Assembly: GCF_006716445.1 (NCBI RefSeq)
Contig: NZ_VFPA01000001.1
Coordinates: forward strand, 620,001 to 684,000
Length of the DNA: 64,000 nucleotides
Direction of reading: 5' to 3'
From: Pseudonocardia kunmingensis
GTDB taxonomy: Bacteria; Actinomycetota; Actinomycetes; Mycobacteriales; Pseudonocardiaceae
In this document: in pieces, positions 42,121 to 51,031 of the stretch
Layout of the letters: every line of letters begins with the position of its first letter
Position numbering within the stretch: the first letter of the stretch is position 1
The notes under the pieces: model-generated
What the model saw: the letters and a program-made list of their open reading frames with translations, nothing else
Database searches by the model: none
Told to the model about the DNA's origin: nothing
Position numbers and translations under genes: made by a program

Positions 42121-42735
42121 ATGCCGCCCGCGTTCTCCACCGCCGAGAAGGCCCGCATCAGCCGCCTGCTGCTGGAGACCGGGCACCAGCTGTTCACCAC
42201 GCAAGGCCTGCGCAAGACCTCGCTGGAGGAGCTCGTCGCACCGGCGGGGGTCGCGAAGAGCACCTTCTACCTCTTCTTCGACTCCAAGGAGTCCCTCTAC
42301 CTCGAGCTCATGCTGCGGCAGACCGCCCGCGTCACCCGCAAGGTGATCGACGAGGCGCTGCTGTCCACGCCTGATCCCCGGGAGGGGCTGCGCAGGTTCC
42401 TGCGGGCCACCCTCGACGAGCTGTCCACCAACCCGCTGTGGCGCCGCCTCATGACCCATCCCGAGGAGATGCAGGCCGTGGCGCGCAAGCTCGACCCGGC
42501 ACGGGTCACCGGCATGGCCGAGAACCCCGTCACGGCCCTGCACGACCACATCGCGGCCCGGCAGGCGAAAGGCGAGATCGTCGGTGACGACCCGGCGGTG
42601 GTCATCGGTGTGCTGCAGACCGTGCTCCTCGTCCCGATGAACGCCGAACGGCTCGGCGACCCCGACCGCCACCCCCAGATCCTCGACCTGTTGATCGACA
42701 TCGTCGCCACGGGTCTCACCCCCGAGAAGAGCTGA
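42121..42735 (+). CDS. TetR-family regulator of FAD monooxygenase
   Basis: 204 residues. The TetR helix-turn-helix is LLETGHQLFTTQGLRKTSLEELVAPAGVAKSTFYLFFDSKESLYLELML (about residues 16-64); the C-terminal ligand domain is unassigned. ATG 42121 has GAGAGG 7 nt upstream. It ends 5 nt before the monooxygenase gene, so the two form an operon behind the dyad at 42049-42075. The inferred role is autorepression relieved by the monooxygenase substrate. Confidence 0.85.
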   Translation: MPPAFSTAEKARISRLLLETGHQLFTTQGLRKTSLEELVAPAGVAKSTFYLFFDSKESLYLELMLRQTARVTRKVIDEALLSTPDPREGLRRFLRATLDELSTNPLWRRLMTHPEEMQAVARKLDPARVTGMAENPVTALHDHIAARQAKGEIVGDDPAVVIGVLQTVLLVPMNAERLGDPDRHPQILDLLIDIVATGLTPEKS

Positions 42736-42740
42736 ACGAC

Positions 42741-43907
42741 ATGACCAGGACCAGGCGCGCCGTCATCGTCGGCGCCGGCATCGCCGGCCTCGCCGCGGCA
42801 CTGCGGCTGCACCAGATCGGCTGGGAACCGATCGTCGTCGAGCGGGCCCCGGCACGCCGCTCCGGCGGCTACGCGGTGACGTTCTCCGGCATCGGCTACG
42901 ACGCCGCCGAACGGATGGGCATCCTGCCCGCCCTCGCCGAACGGCACATCACCCCGGACGAGATGACCTACATCAGGCCGGACGGCACCACGCGCTTCTC
43001 CGTCCCCGGGCCGACGGTGCGCGCGATGCTCGGCGACCGCGCACTGAACCTGCTCCGCGGCGACATCGAGGACGTCCTCCACTCGGCCCTCCGCGACCAG
43101 GTGCAGATCCGCTACGGCACCACCGTCACCGCCGTGGCACAGGACGACGCGGCCGTGCACGTGACCCTGTCCGACGGCACCGCCGTGGACGCCGACCTGC
43201 TCGTGGGCGCCGACGGCCTGCACTCGGCCACCCGGGCACTGGTCTTCGGCCCCGAGCAGGACCACCGCCTCGACCTCGACCACATGGTCGGCGTCTACCT
43301 GATGGACCGCCGCCCCGACGCCGTCCCCGAGGGCACCACCGCCACCCTCACGGTCACCGGACGCACCCTCGCGATCATCAGCCTCGGCCCGGACCGCGCC
43401 GCGGCATTCTTCGGCTACCGCACCGACGACCCCGCGCGCGACCTCGCCGAAGGCCCCCAGAAGGCGCTCCCCCGCGTCTACGAGGGCATGGGCTGGGCCG
43501 CACCCCACGCTCTCGCCCAACTGCGCACCACCGGGTCCGTCTACTTCGACACCATCAGCCAGATCGTCATGAACCGCTGGAGCCACGGCCGCGTCGTCCT
43601 GCTCGGCGACGCCGCCTGGTGCGTCACGCTCTTCGCCGGATACGGCTCCTCCCTCGCCGTCGGCGGCGCGGAACTGCTCGGCAGCGCCCTCCAGCGCCAC
43701 CCCGATGACGCCCCCGCCGCCCTGGCCGCATGGGAAGCTCAGCTGCGCCCCGAAGCGGAGCGGAAGCAGAAGCTCGGCCGCCGCGTCAAAGGCCTCTACG
43801 CCCCCGCCGACCCGCTGCGACTCTGGCTACGCGACCTCCCCCTCCGCATGGCCGCCCTGCCACCGATGGGTCGTCTCCTGCAACGCAGGCTCCAGCTCAA
43901 AGGCTGA
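42741..43907 (+). CDS. FAD-dependent aromatic-hydroxylase/TetX-type monooxygenase
   Basis: 388 residues. GXGXXG FAD motif AVIVGAGIAGLAAALRLHQIG at the N-terminus, DG motif LLVGADGLHSATR (about residues 152-164), and the GD motif RVVLLGDAAWCVTLFAGYGSSLAVGGAELL near the C-terminus define the group A flavin monooxygenases, which include PHBH and tetracycline-inactivating TetX enzymes. The substrate is unknown; the linked TetR makes drug or xenobiotic modification a fair guess. It follows TetR with a 5-nt gap. Confidence 0.85.
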   Translation: MTRTRRAVIVGAGIAGLAAALRLHQIGWEPIVVERAPARRSGGYAVTFSGIGYDAAERMGILPALAERHITPDEMTYIRPDGTTRFSVPGPTVRAMLGDRALNLLRGDIEDVLHSALRDQVQIRYGTTVTAVAQDDAAVHVTLSDGTAVDADLLVGADGLHSATRALVFGPEQDHRLDLDHMVGVYLMDRRPDAVPEGTTATLTVTGRTLAIISLGPDRAAAFFGYRTDDPARDLAEGPQKALPRVYEGMGWAAPHALAQLRTTGSVYFDTISQIVMNRWSHGRVVLLGDAAWCVTLFAGYGSSLAVGGAELLGSALQRHPDDAPAALAAWEAQLRPEAERKQKLGRRVKGLYAPADPLRLWLRDLPLRMAALPPMGRLLQRRLQLKG

Positions 43908-44008
43908 CCGCAGCTTCCCCGGCGCTCGTCCCGCCCCGAGGGCTGCGATTTCGACCGTGCACGCCCCGTCGGCGTCGACGTGTGCCCCGAACGATCGAGG
44001 ACTGCGTT

Positions 44009-44030
44009 CCCCACAGCTCAAGGTGTGGGG
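44009..44030 (-). terminator. Hairpin at the 3' end of rnpB
   Basis: CCCCACA and TGTGGGG pair perfectly across an 8-nt loop just beyond the RNase P RNA 3' end. There is no T-tract on the minus strand, as is usual for GC-rich actinobacterial terminators. It may also serve the convergent monooxygenase gene. Confidence 0.55.
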
Positions 44031-44438
44031 CGGACGAGCTGGCCTGTAAGCCGGATCCTGTTCCCGGGCGCCTCGCGGCGCACCGTTCGGCGACCATCCA
44101 TCTAGGCCTGCCGTCACCGGCAGGCTCGAGCGGTCTACCCGCAGGCTCGGACGGGCCGCCCTCGAACGCCTGCGCAGCTCCCGCGGACGGGAGCCTCTTG
44201 ACCTTGCTCCGGGTGGGGTTTACCGAGCCACCCCGGTCACCCGGGGTGCTGGTGGTCTCTTACACCACCGTTTCACCCTTACCCCGCACGGTGTGTGCGA
44301 GGCGGTCTGTTCTCTGTGGCACTTTCCCGCGGGTCACCCCGGGTTGCCGTTGACAACCACCCTGCCCTGCGGAGTCCGGACTTTCCTCGGCGGCGATCCG
44401 GAGATCGTCGACGCGGCCGCCCGGCCAGCTCGTCCGCG
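44031..44438 (-). ncRNA. rnpB: RNase P RNA (type A)
   Basis: On the minus strand the P4 and core sequences are unmistakable: GAGGAAAGTCCGGACTCC near the 5' end, GGGTAAGGGTGAAACGGTG in the middle and ACAGGATCCGGCTTACAGG near the 3' end. The termini pair as P1 (GACGAGCTGGCC with GGCCAGCTCGTC). TAGACT at 44444-44449 (minus strand) is a likely -10, placing the 5' end near 44438. The RNA is the catalytic component that trims the 5' ends of precursor tRNAs. Exact termini are approximate to a few nucleotides. Confidence 0.95.
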
Positions 44439-44460
44439 TCGGCAGTCTACCCGCAGGGGA

Positions 44461-45036
44461 TCACGTCCAGCGGTGCGCCACGTCGAGGACGAGGCGTGCG
44501 CCGCCGCCGGGTCCGTCGAGGACCAGGGCGCGGAACGGCAGGCGCGCCCGCACGCCGACCCCGAGGACCGTGTCGCCCTCGAAGCTGCTGGCGTAGACGA
44601 CCGAGCGCAGGGCCTCGTAGCCGGTCACGTCGGCGACCGGTTGGCCCGCCGTGGCGGGCGGGACCAGGGTCTGCGTGCCGGAGTTGTCGTAGGCCGGGTG
44701 GCGCAGCCGCACCAGCAGGCGGGCGTCGCCGGGCACCGGGATGACCTTGCCGGAACCGTCCTGGGTGACCTGGTCGACGTACTCCACGTAGTACCCGACC
44801 GGAGGCCCGGCGAGGGTGTACACGACCCGGTCGAAGCAGTCGTGCCGCCCGGTACGCACCTCGGTGAGCGGGCCGCCCCCCATCTCGTCGACGCGCTCCA
44901 CGGTGCTCCCCCACGGGGTGTCGCACGCGGTCGCGGCGGAGGGCACCACGGTGGGTGCGGTCGCGGCGGTGACGGGCAGGGCGACGGCGGTGCACGCGAG
45001 CACCGCGGTCAGCAGCTGGCGAGCGGCACGGGACAC
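44461..45036 (-). CDS. Secreted AMIN-like domain protein
   Basis: 191 residues. A Sec signal peptide (SRAARQLLTAVLACTAVALPVTAATA) precedes a beta-rich domain with VERVDEMGGGPLTEVRTGRHDCFDRVVYTL, GYYVEYVDQV and YASSFEGDTVLGVGVRARLPFRALVL, the AMIN-like domain common in actinobacterial exported proteins, presumed to bind cell wall. Function unproven. GTG 45036 is set by GAGGAGG 5 nt upstream. It lies just upstream of rnpB on the same strand. Confidence 0.8.
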   Translation of the reverse strand: MSRAARQLLTAVLACTAVALPVTAATAPTVVPSAATACDTPWGSTVERVDEMGGGPLTEVRTGRHDCFDRVVYTLAGPPVGYYVEYVDQVTQDGSGKVIPVPGDARLLVRLRHPAYDNSGTQTLVPPATAGQPVADVTGYEALRSVVYASSFEGDTVLGVGVRARLPFRALVLDGPGGGARLVLDVAHRWT

Positions 45037-45092
45037 GGCGACCTCCTCAAGGTCGTGGATGCGCCACACCTCGAAGACGTTCCGGTGGTCTC

Positions 45093-45242
45093 TCAGGTTG
45101 CCTCGTCACCGCGCCGTTCGTCGGGGCGCTCGGCCCCGCAGCGCCAGCACCGGTCCGTTCCCTCGCTGGGCATCGCCCCGCACTCGGGGCACAGCGCGCC
45201 GAGCCAGCACACCGGGTCGCCGCCCTCGCCGTCGTCGGTCAC
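45093..45242 (-). CDS. Small zinc-ribbon protein
   Basis: 49 residues with a rubredoxin-type zinc ribbon, LCPECGAMPSEGTDRCWRCG, and acidic ends. Start at GTG 45242, directly after GGAGGG, so a longer frame or leaderless start is possible. Function unknown; such ribbons mediate protein or nucleic acid contacts. It is divergent from the TSUP permease gene. Confidence 0.6.
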   Translation of the reverse strand: MTDDGEGGDPVCWLGALCPECGAMPSEGTDRCWRCGAERPDERRGDEAT

Positions 45243-45338
45243 CCCTCCATCCTGCCCCGGAGAGTGTCGCGCTCCCCACGCGTGACGCGCGACGCGCGAC
45301 GGCGGCTGCGGCGTTCGGCCCAACTAGCGTGGAACCCC

Positions 45339-46103
45339 GTGATCGATGCGTCGCCGGGCTCGCTGGCGTTCCTGCTCGTCGCGGGTCTGGTGGCCGGTGC
45401 GGTGAACGCGGCCGCGGGCGGTGGCTCGCTGCTGGTGTTCCCGTCCCTGCTCGCGGTCGGCCTGCCCCCGCTCGCCGCGAATGTCACGAACTCCATCGCC
45501 CAGTGGCCCGGCTACCTCGGCATCGTCGCCGGTGCGCGCCAGGACCTGAACGGCCAGCGGCGCCGGATCGTGCTCACCTCGGCCGTCGCGGCGGTCGGGT
45601 CGGCGATCGGCTGCACGCTCCTGCTCGTGCTGCCCACCTCCGTGTTCAACGCCGTCGTGCCGGTGCTGGTCCTGCTCGCGAGCGTGCTGTTCGCGCTGCA
45701 GCCCCTGATCCGCCGGTGGACGGCACCCACCGCGGGCGCCCCCGACCGGCTCGTCACGCTGCTGCCGTCCGTGTTCCTCGCCGCGGTGTACGGCGGGTAC
45801 TTCGGAGGGGCTCTCGGCGTCATCCTGATCGCGACGCTGTCGCTGTTCGCGCACGACCGCCTCGTGCGCCTCAACGCGCTCAAGGGGCTGCTGTCGCTGG
45901 TGGTGGCCACGGTGACGGTGGTCTACTTCGCGATCGGTGCTCCCGTCGACTGGCTGGCGGTGGCGGTGCTGGCGCCCACCACCCTCGTCGGCGGGTACGT
46001 GGGGGCGAAGGTCGCCCGCCGCTCCCCCGAGTCCGTGCTGCGCTGGGCCGTGGTCCTGCTGGGTGTGGCCGTCGGCGTGTACCTGCTGCTCACCGGGTCC
46101 TGA
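45339..46103 (+). CDS. TSUP/TauE-SafE family permease
   Basis: 254 residues with about eight hydrophobic segments and the family repeats AGAVNAAAGGGSLLVFPSLLAVGLPPLAANVTNS and, in the second half, AAVYGGYFGGALGVILIATL. TSUP proteins move sulfite, sulfonates or other small organic anions; the substrate here is unknown. GTG 45339 lies 8 nt after TAGCGT, consistent with a leaderless start. A hairpin terminator follows at 46115. Confidence 0.85.
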   Translation: MIDASPGSLAFLLVAGLVAGAVNAAAGGGSLLVFPSLLAVGLPPLAANVTNSIAQWPGYLGIVAGARQDLNGQRRRIVLTSAVAAVGSAIGCTLLLVLPTSVFNAVVPVLVLLASVLFALQPLIRRWTAPTAGAPDRLVTLLPSVFLAAVYGGYFGGALGVILIATLSLFAHDRLVRLNALKGLLSLVVATVTVVYFAIGAPVDWLAVAVLAPTTLVGGYVGAKVARRSPESVLRWAVVLLGVAVGVYLLLTGS

Positions 46104-46114
46104 GGGCACGGCGA

Positions 46115-46134
46115 CGACCGTCGAGCGACGGTCG
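46115..46134 (+). terminator. Terminator hairpin after the TSUP gene
   Basis: CGACCGTCG and CGACGGTCG are perfect inverted repeats separated by 2 nt, 11 nt after the TSUP stop. No T-tract follows. TAGCGT at about 46184 further on is a possible -10 for the TPR gene. Confidence 0.6.
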
Positions 46135-46206
46135 CGAGCAGGAACCGTCCGTTCACCGCTGGTCACCGGTCGTCCCCACCGATAGCGTGATCGCGGGGAT
46201 CTGGAC

Positions 46207-47331
46207 GTGACGCCGGGGGGCAGGTTGCCGAAGGAACGCTGGTGGAGACGGCGCGCGGGGCGCGCGCAGAGCGGTGGCCCCACGGAGGGCGGGGCCGTCC
46301 GGACGACGTTCACGATGACCCCGGACGCCGGCGAGGTCGACGGGATGGCCGCGCACTGGCGCGCCACCCTCGCCGAGCGCACCCGCCACCACGGGCACCG
46401 GCACCCGGACACGCTCCGCGCCGGGTACACCCTCGGGGTGCTCGAGCTGGCGGCCGGTCGACCGGCCGAGGCCGAGGCGGTGCTCCGGCCGCTGCTCGGC
46501 CCGTGCGCGGACGTCCTCGGCCCTGAGCACCCGACCACGCTCGATGTGCAGGGCCACCTCGCCCGCGCCCTCACCCACCTGGGCCGCGACGCCGAGGCGG
46601 AGGAGCTCTTCCGCGCCGCGCTCGACGGCTACGCGCGTGCCGCCGACCCGCCCGCGGACCACGTCGTCGCGCTCCGCCGAGCCCTCGTCCGGTTCCTCGA
46701 CGAGCGGAACCGGCACCGGGAGGCGGCCCGGCACCAGCAGGGCGTGCTCACCCACGTCGAGCAGGAGCTCGGCCGCGACTCCGCCGAGGTCCTCGACGAA
46801 CGCGGCATGCTCGCCGACCTGTGGCGCCTGGCGGGCCACCCGGACGAGGCGCTCCCCGTCTACAAGGCGACCCTCGCCGACGCGGAGCGCCTCCTCGGCC
46901 CCGATCACCTGCACACGACGAACGTCCGCACCCTGCTCGCCCAGGTCGCGATGGACGTCGACGATCCTGACGCCGAGCGGTTCCAGCGGGGCGTCGTCGC
47001 CGACCAGGAGCGGCTGTCGGGGCCGGGGAGCCCCGGCGTGCTGGTGGCCCGCAGCAACCTCGCGGAGCTGGTGCGGCACCGCGGCCGCCAGGACGAGGCC
47101 GAGGTCCTCTACCGGGAGGTGCTGGCCGAGCACCGCAACCTCCTCGGGCCGGAGCACGAGGGCACGCTGTTCACCGCGGCGAACCTCGGGCAGCTGCTGC
47201 TCGAGATGGGTCGGTCCGACGAGGCCGCGGCCCTGTTCCGGGAGCTGCTGCCCGCCGCGGAGCGGGTCTTCGGCCCCGATCACCCGGTCACCCGCGACGC
47301 CCGGCGGCACGGGGGTGACCCGAGGGGTTGA
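46207..47331 (+). CDS. Tetratricopeptide-repeat protein
   Basis: 374 residues of kinesin-light-chain-like TPR units of about 42 residues, seen as repeated LG(P/R)(D/E)HP-T and A..LFR..L motifs (LLGPCADVLGPEHPTTLDVQ, LLGPDHLHTTNVRTLLAQ, LLGPEHEGTLFTAANLGQLL). No catalytic or membrane segment. It would act as a protein-interaction scaffold. The start is uncertain: GTG 46207 is the longest frame without a clear ribosome site; ATG 46315 near MTPDAGEVDGM is another choice. Confidence 0.78.
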   Translation: MTPGGRLPKERWWRRRAGRAQSGGPTEGGAVRTTFTMTPDAGEVDGMAAHWRATLAERTRHHGHRHPDTLRAGYTLGVLELAAGRPAEAEAVLRPLLGPCADVLGPEHPTTLDVQGHLARALTHLGRDAEAEELFRAALDGYARAADPPADHVVALRRALVRFLDERNRHREAARHQQGVLTHVEQELGRDSAEVLDERGMLADLWRLAGHPDEALPVYKATLADAERLLGPDHLHTTNVRTLLAQVAMDVDDPDAERFQRGVVADQERLSGPGSPGVLVARSNLAELVRHRGRQDEAEVLYREVLAEHRNLLGPEHEGTLFTAANLGQLLLEMGRSDEAAALFRELLPAAERVFGPDHPVTRDARRHGGDPRG

Positions 47332-47383
47332 CGCGGGCGCCGCTCGGCGCCACGCTCCGGTCTCCCGCGGAAGGGAGCCGACG

Positions 47384-47872
47384 ATGCAGACCCTCGATCG
47401 CGACGAGCTGAGCGTGCACGTCCCGGCCCCGCCCGACGTCGTCTACCGGCTGGTCTCCGACGTCACGCGGATGCCGGAGTTCAGTCCCGAGATCCTGCGC
47501 TGCGTCTGGCTCGACGGCGCGGACGGGCCCGCGGTCGGCGCGCGGTTCCGGGCCACCAACAAGCTGCCGCGGCGACCGCCCTGGCGGAACACGCCGGTCG
47601 TCCTGGTCGCCGACCCCGGCCGCGAGTTCACGATCAGCCGCACCGAGCCGTTCGCGGGCACGCTCGTGTGGCGCTACCGGCTGGAACCCGAGGGCGACGG
47701 CACGCGGGTGACCGAGAGCTACGAGGTCACCCGGCCGATCACGCGGCTCGGCTGGTTCATCATCGGCACGTTGTTCGGCGGCCGGGACCGGCGCACGGAC
47801 CTGCGCCACGGCATGCACCAGACCCTGCAGCGGGTCGCGGCCGCGGCCGAGCGGGAGACCGCCGCCGGATGA
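47384..47872 (+). CDS. SRPBCC (START-like) family protein
   Basis: 162 residues of the polyketide cyclase/dehydrase type SRPBCC fold: LSVHVPAPPDVVYRLVSDVTRMPEFSPEI at the N-terminus and GTRVTESYEVTRPITRLGWFIIG near the C-terminal helix. These proteins hold a hydrophobic ligand in a deep pocket. Ligand unknown. ATG 47384 has AAGGGAG upstream. It follows the TPR gene by 52 nt and converges on the phosphatase gene. Confidence 0.82.
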   Translation: MQTLDRDELSVHVPAPPDVVYRLVSDVTRMPEFSPEILRCVWLDGADGPAVGARFRATNKLPRRPPWRNTPVVLVADPGREFTISRTEPFAGTLVWRYRLEPEGDGTRVTESYEVTRPITRLGWFIIGTLFGGRDRRTDLRHGMHQTLQRVAAAAERETAAG

Positions 47873-47879
47873 TCGGGCC

Positions 47880-48536
47880 TCAGGTGGGGTGGTGGCTCGT
47901 GTCGTTGACGAGCCGGACGCTCGCGCCGCCGTCGGGGTAGAAGTCGACGATCGACAGCGCCGCCAGGTCCAGGTGCAGCCGGTAGAGCACCCCGGGCCCG
48001 CCCTGCAGGGCGTCGCGGAGCAGCATCTTGATCGGGGTGACGTGGCTGACCAGCACCAGGGTGGCGCCCGGGTGCTCCTGCACGAGCTCGGCGCGCTCGG
48101 CCTCCACGCGCCTGCCGACGGCAGCGAAGCTCTCGCCGTCGGGCGGGGCGACCTCCTCCGAGCCCAGCCACTCCCCGTGCAGCCGCGGGTCGCGGGCCCG
48201 GGCCTCGGCGAAGGTCAGCCCCTCCCAGGCGCCGAAGTCGGTCTCGACCAGCCGCTCCCGGACGACCAGCGGCGCGCCCGTCGCCTCTGCGACCGCGGCC
48301 GCCGTCTGCCGCGCCCGCAGCAGGGGCGAGGTGAGCACGGCGGCGACGTCCGGAACGCCCGCGAGCCGGGCGGCCGCACCCGCGGCCTGCGCGTGGCCGA
48401 GCGGTGTCAGCTCGGGGTCGCCGCGCCCGGAGTAGCGGCGCTGCACCGAGAACTCGGTCTGCCCGTGGCGCAGCAGCAGGAGCCGGGTGGGGGTGCCGAC
48501 CTGCCCCGTCCAGGACGCCGATGCCGGCGCGCTCAC
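47880..48536 (-). CDS. Histidine phosphatase (CobC/acid phosphatase half of Rv2228c)
   Basis: 218-residue phosphoglycerate-mutase-like phosphatase. The phosphohistidine motif LLLLRHGQTEFSVQRRYSG is near residue 20, DFGAWEGLTFAEA follows, and the second catalytic histidine is in LVLVSHVTPIK. In mycobacteria and Streptomyces this domain is the C-terminal half of a bifunctional RNase H/acid phosphatase; here it is a separate gene whose GTG overlaps the RNase H stop (GTGA). It may remove phosphate from alpha-ribazole phosphate or other small phosphates. Confidence 0.85.
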   Translation of the reverse strand: MSAPASASWTGQVGTPTRLLLLRHGQTEFSVQRRYSGRGDPELTPLGHAQAAGAAARLAGVPDVAAVLTSPLLRARQTAAAVAEATGAPLVVRERLVETDFGAWEGLTFAEARARDPRLHGEWLGSEEVAPPDGESFAAVGRRVEAERAELVQEHPGATLVLVSHVTPIKMLLRDALQGGPGVLYRLHLDLAALSIVDFYPDGGASVRLVNDTSHHPT

Positions 48537-48943
48537 AGCGCTGCTTGCGCGTCCATCGCCTGGTTGGCGAGGGCGTCGGCGCGGGAGTTGCGGAGGCGGG
48601 GGATCCACTCGAAGCGCACGGCGCCGATCTGGCCGACCAGTCCGCGCGCCTCGAGCGCGAGCGGCTGCATGGCCGGGTGCTTGACCTTCCAGCGCCCGCA
48701 CATCTGCTCGACGACCAGCTTCGAGTCCATCCGCACGTCCACCTCGGTGGCGCCCAGCTCGATGGCGGCCCGCAGCCCTGCGATCAGGCCCTGGTACTCG
48801 GCGACGTTGTTGGTGGCGACGCCCAGCCCCTCGGCCCGCTCGACGAGCACCTCGTCGGTGTCCGGGTCGAGCACGACCGCGCCGTAGCCGGCCGGACCGG
48901 GGTTGCCGCGCGAGCCGCCGTCGGCCTCGACGACGACCTTCAC
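48533..48943 (-). CDS. Ribonuclease HI domain protein
   Basis: 136 residues. The RNase HI catalytic acids are visible in VVEADGGSRGNPGPAGYG (Asp), NNVAEYQGLIAGL (Glu) and DVRMDSKLVVEQM (Asp), with the last in LRNSRADALANQA. It cleaves the RNA strand of RNA-DNA hybrids. It overlaps the zinc-ribbon gene upstream and the phosphatase gene downstream by 4 nt each, so all three are translationally coupled. It is the N-terminal half of the Rv2228c-type protein encoded separately. Confidence 0.88.
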   Translation of the reverse strand: MKVVVEADGGSRGNPGPAGYGAVVLDPDTDEVLVERAEGLGVATNNVAEYQGLIAGLRAAIELGATEVDVRMDSKLVVEQMCGRWKVKHPAMQPLALEARGLVGQIGAVRFEWIPRLRNSRADALANQAMDAQAAL

Positions 48944-49677
48944 AGGCCCGACCCCTCCGTGCGCACGAGGATGACGCCGCACTCCTCGCAGTGCACCAGC
49001 TCGTCGGCCGGCGCGGCCTTCAGCTCGGCGATCGCGGTGCGGTCCAGCTCCAGCCGGCACGCCTGGCAGCGCCGCGCCACCAGCAGGGCCGCACCGGTGC
49101 CGCGCTGCTCGCGGCGCCGCTCGTACACGGCGAGGACGTCGGCGGGGATGGTGGCCACGACCTCCTCCCGCGCGCGGCGGCGCCCGGCCTCGGACGCGTC
49201 GATGTCGGCGAGGGCGTTGTCGCGCCGCTCGGTGATCGCGCTGAGCTCCTGCTCGGCCGCGGCGAGCACGCCGCGGGAGTGCTCGACGTCGACGCCGACG
49301 GCCTCGCGCTGCTCCATGACCTCGAGCTGCTCGTCCTCCAGCACGCCCTGCCGGCGCGCCAGGGTCTCCAGCTCGTGCTGCAGGTCGGTGGCCTGCTTGG
49401 CGCCGATCCCGGAGCTCGCGAGCATCTGGTTGTCCCGCTCGGTGCGGGCGCGGACGCCCTCGACGTCGCGCTCGATGCGGCGGATGTCGCGGTCGAGGTC
49501 ACCCGCGGCCGTCTCGACCTCCACGAGCTTGTCCTTGCCCGCCCGCACGGCCTCCTCGGCGGCGGTGAGCTCGGCGTGCTCGGGCAGGGTGCGGCGGCGG
49601 TGCGCGAGCCGCGCCAGCTCACCGTCGACCTCGGCCAGGTCGAGCAGCCGGCGCTGGACGGCGGGGTCGGCTTTCAC
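48940..49677 (-). CDS. Coiled-coil C4 zinc-ribbon protein (Rv2229c type)
   Basis: 245 residues. Residues about 10-190 are a long antiparallel coiled coil (LDLAEVDGELARLAHRRRTL, DRDIRRIERDVEGVRARTERDN, LATLE-type heptads). The C-terminal zinc ribbon has paired cysteines in VARRCQACRLELDRT and LVHCEECGVILVRT. Conserved between Nif3 and RNase H in Actinobacteria, with unknown biochemical function; nucleic-acid binding is often proposed. GTG 49677 is used. Confidence 0.85.
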   Translation of the reverse strand: MKADPAVQRRLLDLAEVDGELARLAHRRRTLPEHAELTAAEEAVRAGKDKLVEVETAAGDLDRDIRRIERDVEGVRARTERDNQMLASSGIGAKQATDLQHELETLARRQGVLEDEQLEVMEQREAVGVDVEHSRGVLAAAEQELSAITERRDNALADIDASEAGRRRAREEVVATIPADVLAVYERRREQRGTGAALLVARRCQACRLELDRTAIAELKAAPADELVHCEECGVILVRTEGSGL

Positions 49678-49770
49678 GAGAGAGGTCCTTCCGGCGGGAT
49701 GCGGGCCCCGACGCTACCGCCTCGAGCCGGGCCGCCTTCGGCAGGCGTCACGCGGGCGCCCGGCGCGGCC

Positions 49771-49834
49771 GCCGGCCGAACGAACGGCACCTTCGTACGA
49801 TAGGGCGCAACGAAGGTGCCGTTCGTTCGCCGGC
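49771..49834. repeat. Dispersed palindrome family 1, copy 3
   Basis: Arms ACGAACGGCACCTTCGT (49780-49796) and ACGAAGGTGCCGTTCGT (49810-49826) pair perfectly over 17 nt; outer GCCGGC blocks extend the stem with one bulge. The loop ACGATAGGGCGCA differs from the TACCTAG of other copies, so this is a variant. It sits between the Nif3 and zinc-ribbon genes of one gene series and could modulate read-through. Confidence 0.85.
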
Positions 49835-49848
49835 GGGCCGCGACCCGG

Positions 49849-50994
49849 TCAGCCCGCGGCGACGCCGACGGTCCAGGGATCCGTGCGTCGCACCGACACC
49901 GCCACCTCGACGCCGTCGCCCAGTGCGGCGCGCACGACGCCGGCCGCCTGCGCGCACCACGGCCACTCCGACGCCCAGTGCGCCACGTCGACGAGCGCGG
50001 GCGTCGGCTCGCCGACCGTGCCGGCGAGCAGGTGCTCCGAGGCGGGGTGGTGGCGCAGGTCCGCGGTGACGTAGGCGTCGACGCCCGCGGCGGTCGCGGC
50101 GCCGAGCGCGGAGTCGCCCGCCCCGCCGCAGACGGCGACGGTGCGGACCGGCCGGTCCGGATCACCCGCAGCCCGGACCCCCCATGCCGTCGCGGGCAGC
50201 GCCGCCCGCACCCGCGCGGCGAACGCCGAGAGCGGCTCGGGCGCGGGGAGCGCGCCGATCCGGCCGAGCCCGCGCGCCGAGGGCAGCTCGGCCAGCTCGA
50301 GCACGTCGAACGCCGGCTCCTCGTAGGGGTGCGACGCCCGCAGCGCGGCGACGACCGCGGCCCGCCGCGGTCGCGGCAGCACCATCTCCAGCCGCGTCTC
50401 GGCCACGCGCTCGAGCCTGCCGACCGCGCCGATCACCGGGTGCGCGCCTTCGAGCGGCTTGAACTGGCCGGTGCCCGCCGTGGCGAACGAGCAGTGGCTG
50501 TAGTCGCCGAGGCGGCCCGCGCCCGCCGCGGAGAGCGCGTCGTGCACCGCGGTGAGTGCCGGCCCGGTCGGGACGAAGGTGACGATCTTGTCCAGCGGGT
50601 CGGCCGCCGCGGTGACCAGCGGGCCGGACACGTCCAGGCCCAGCGCCGCGGCCAGCGCGTCGGAGACGCCCGGGTCGGCGGAGTCGGCGTTCGTGTGCGC
50701 GGTGAACAGGGCCGTGCCGCCGCGGATGAGCCGGTGCAGCAGCGCACCCTTCGGCGTGTCCGCGCCGACCCCGTGCACGCCACGCAGCAGCAGCGGGTGG
50801 TGGGTGATGAGCAACTGGTGGCCGTCGAGCGCCTCGTCGACCGTCTCCGGGACCGGGTCCACCGCCACCAGCACCGACGACACGGGCTCGCCGGGGTCAC
50901 CGCAGACGAGCCCCACGGCGTCCCAGTCGGCGGCCAGTGCCGGCGGGTAGGCGGCTTCCAGGGCGGCGATGACGTCGCCCACGGTCGCGGTCAT
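49849..50994 (-). CDS. Nif3-like dinuclear metal center hexameric protein
   Basis: 381 residues. Metal-binding residues appear in [13 protein letters not shown] and, near the C-terminus, [12 protein letters not shown] and [11 protein letters not shown] YqfO/CutA-like insertion ([24 protein letters not shown]...[16 protein letters not shown]) occupies the middle, as in other long Nif3 proteins. Metal-dependent hydrolase activity is suspected, true substrate unknown (Rv2230c orthologue). ATG 50994 has GAGGAGG upstream. It is the likely head of the minus-strand group with the zinc-ribbon, RNase H and phosphatase genes. Confidence 0.88.
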   Translation of the reverse strand: MTATVGDVIAALEAAYPPALAADWDAVGLVCGDPGEPVSSVLVAVDPVPETVDEALDGHQLLITHHPLLLRGVHGVGADTPKGALLHRLIRGGTALFTAHTNADSADPGVSDALAAALGLDVSGPLVTAAADPLDKIVTFVPTGPALTAVHDALSAAGAGRLGDYSHCSFATAGTGQFKPLEGAHPVIGAVGRLERVAETRLEMVLPRPRRAAVVAALRASHPYEEPAFDVLELAELPSARGLGRIGALPAPEPLSAFAARVRAALPATAWGVRAAGDPDRPVRTVAVCGGAGDSALGAATAAGVDAYVTADLRHHPASEHLLAGTVGEPTPALVDVAHWASEWPWCAQAAGVVRAALGDGVEVAVSVRRTDPWTVGVAAG

Positions 50995-51031
50995 GGTTCC
51001 TCCTCGGGGAACGATCCGGTGATCGGTGGGG

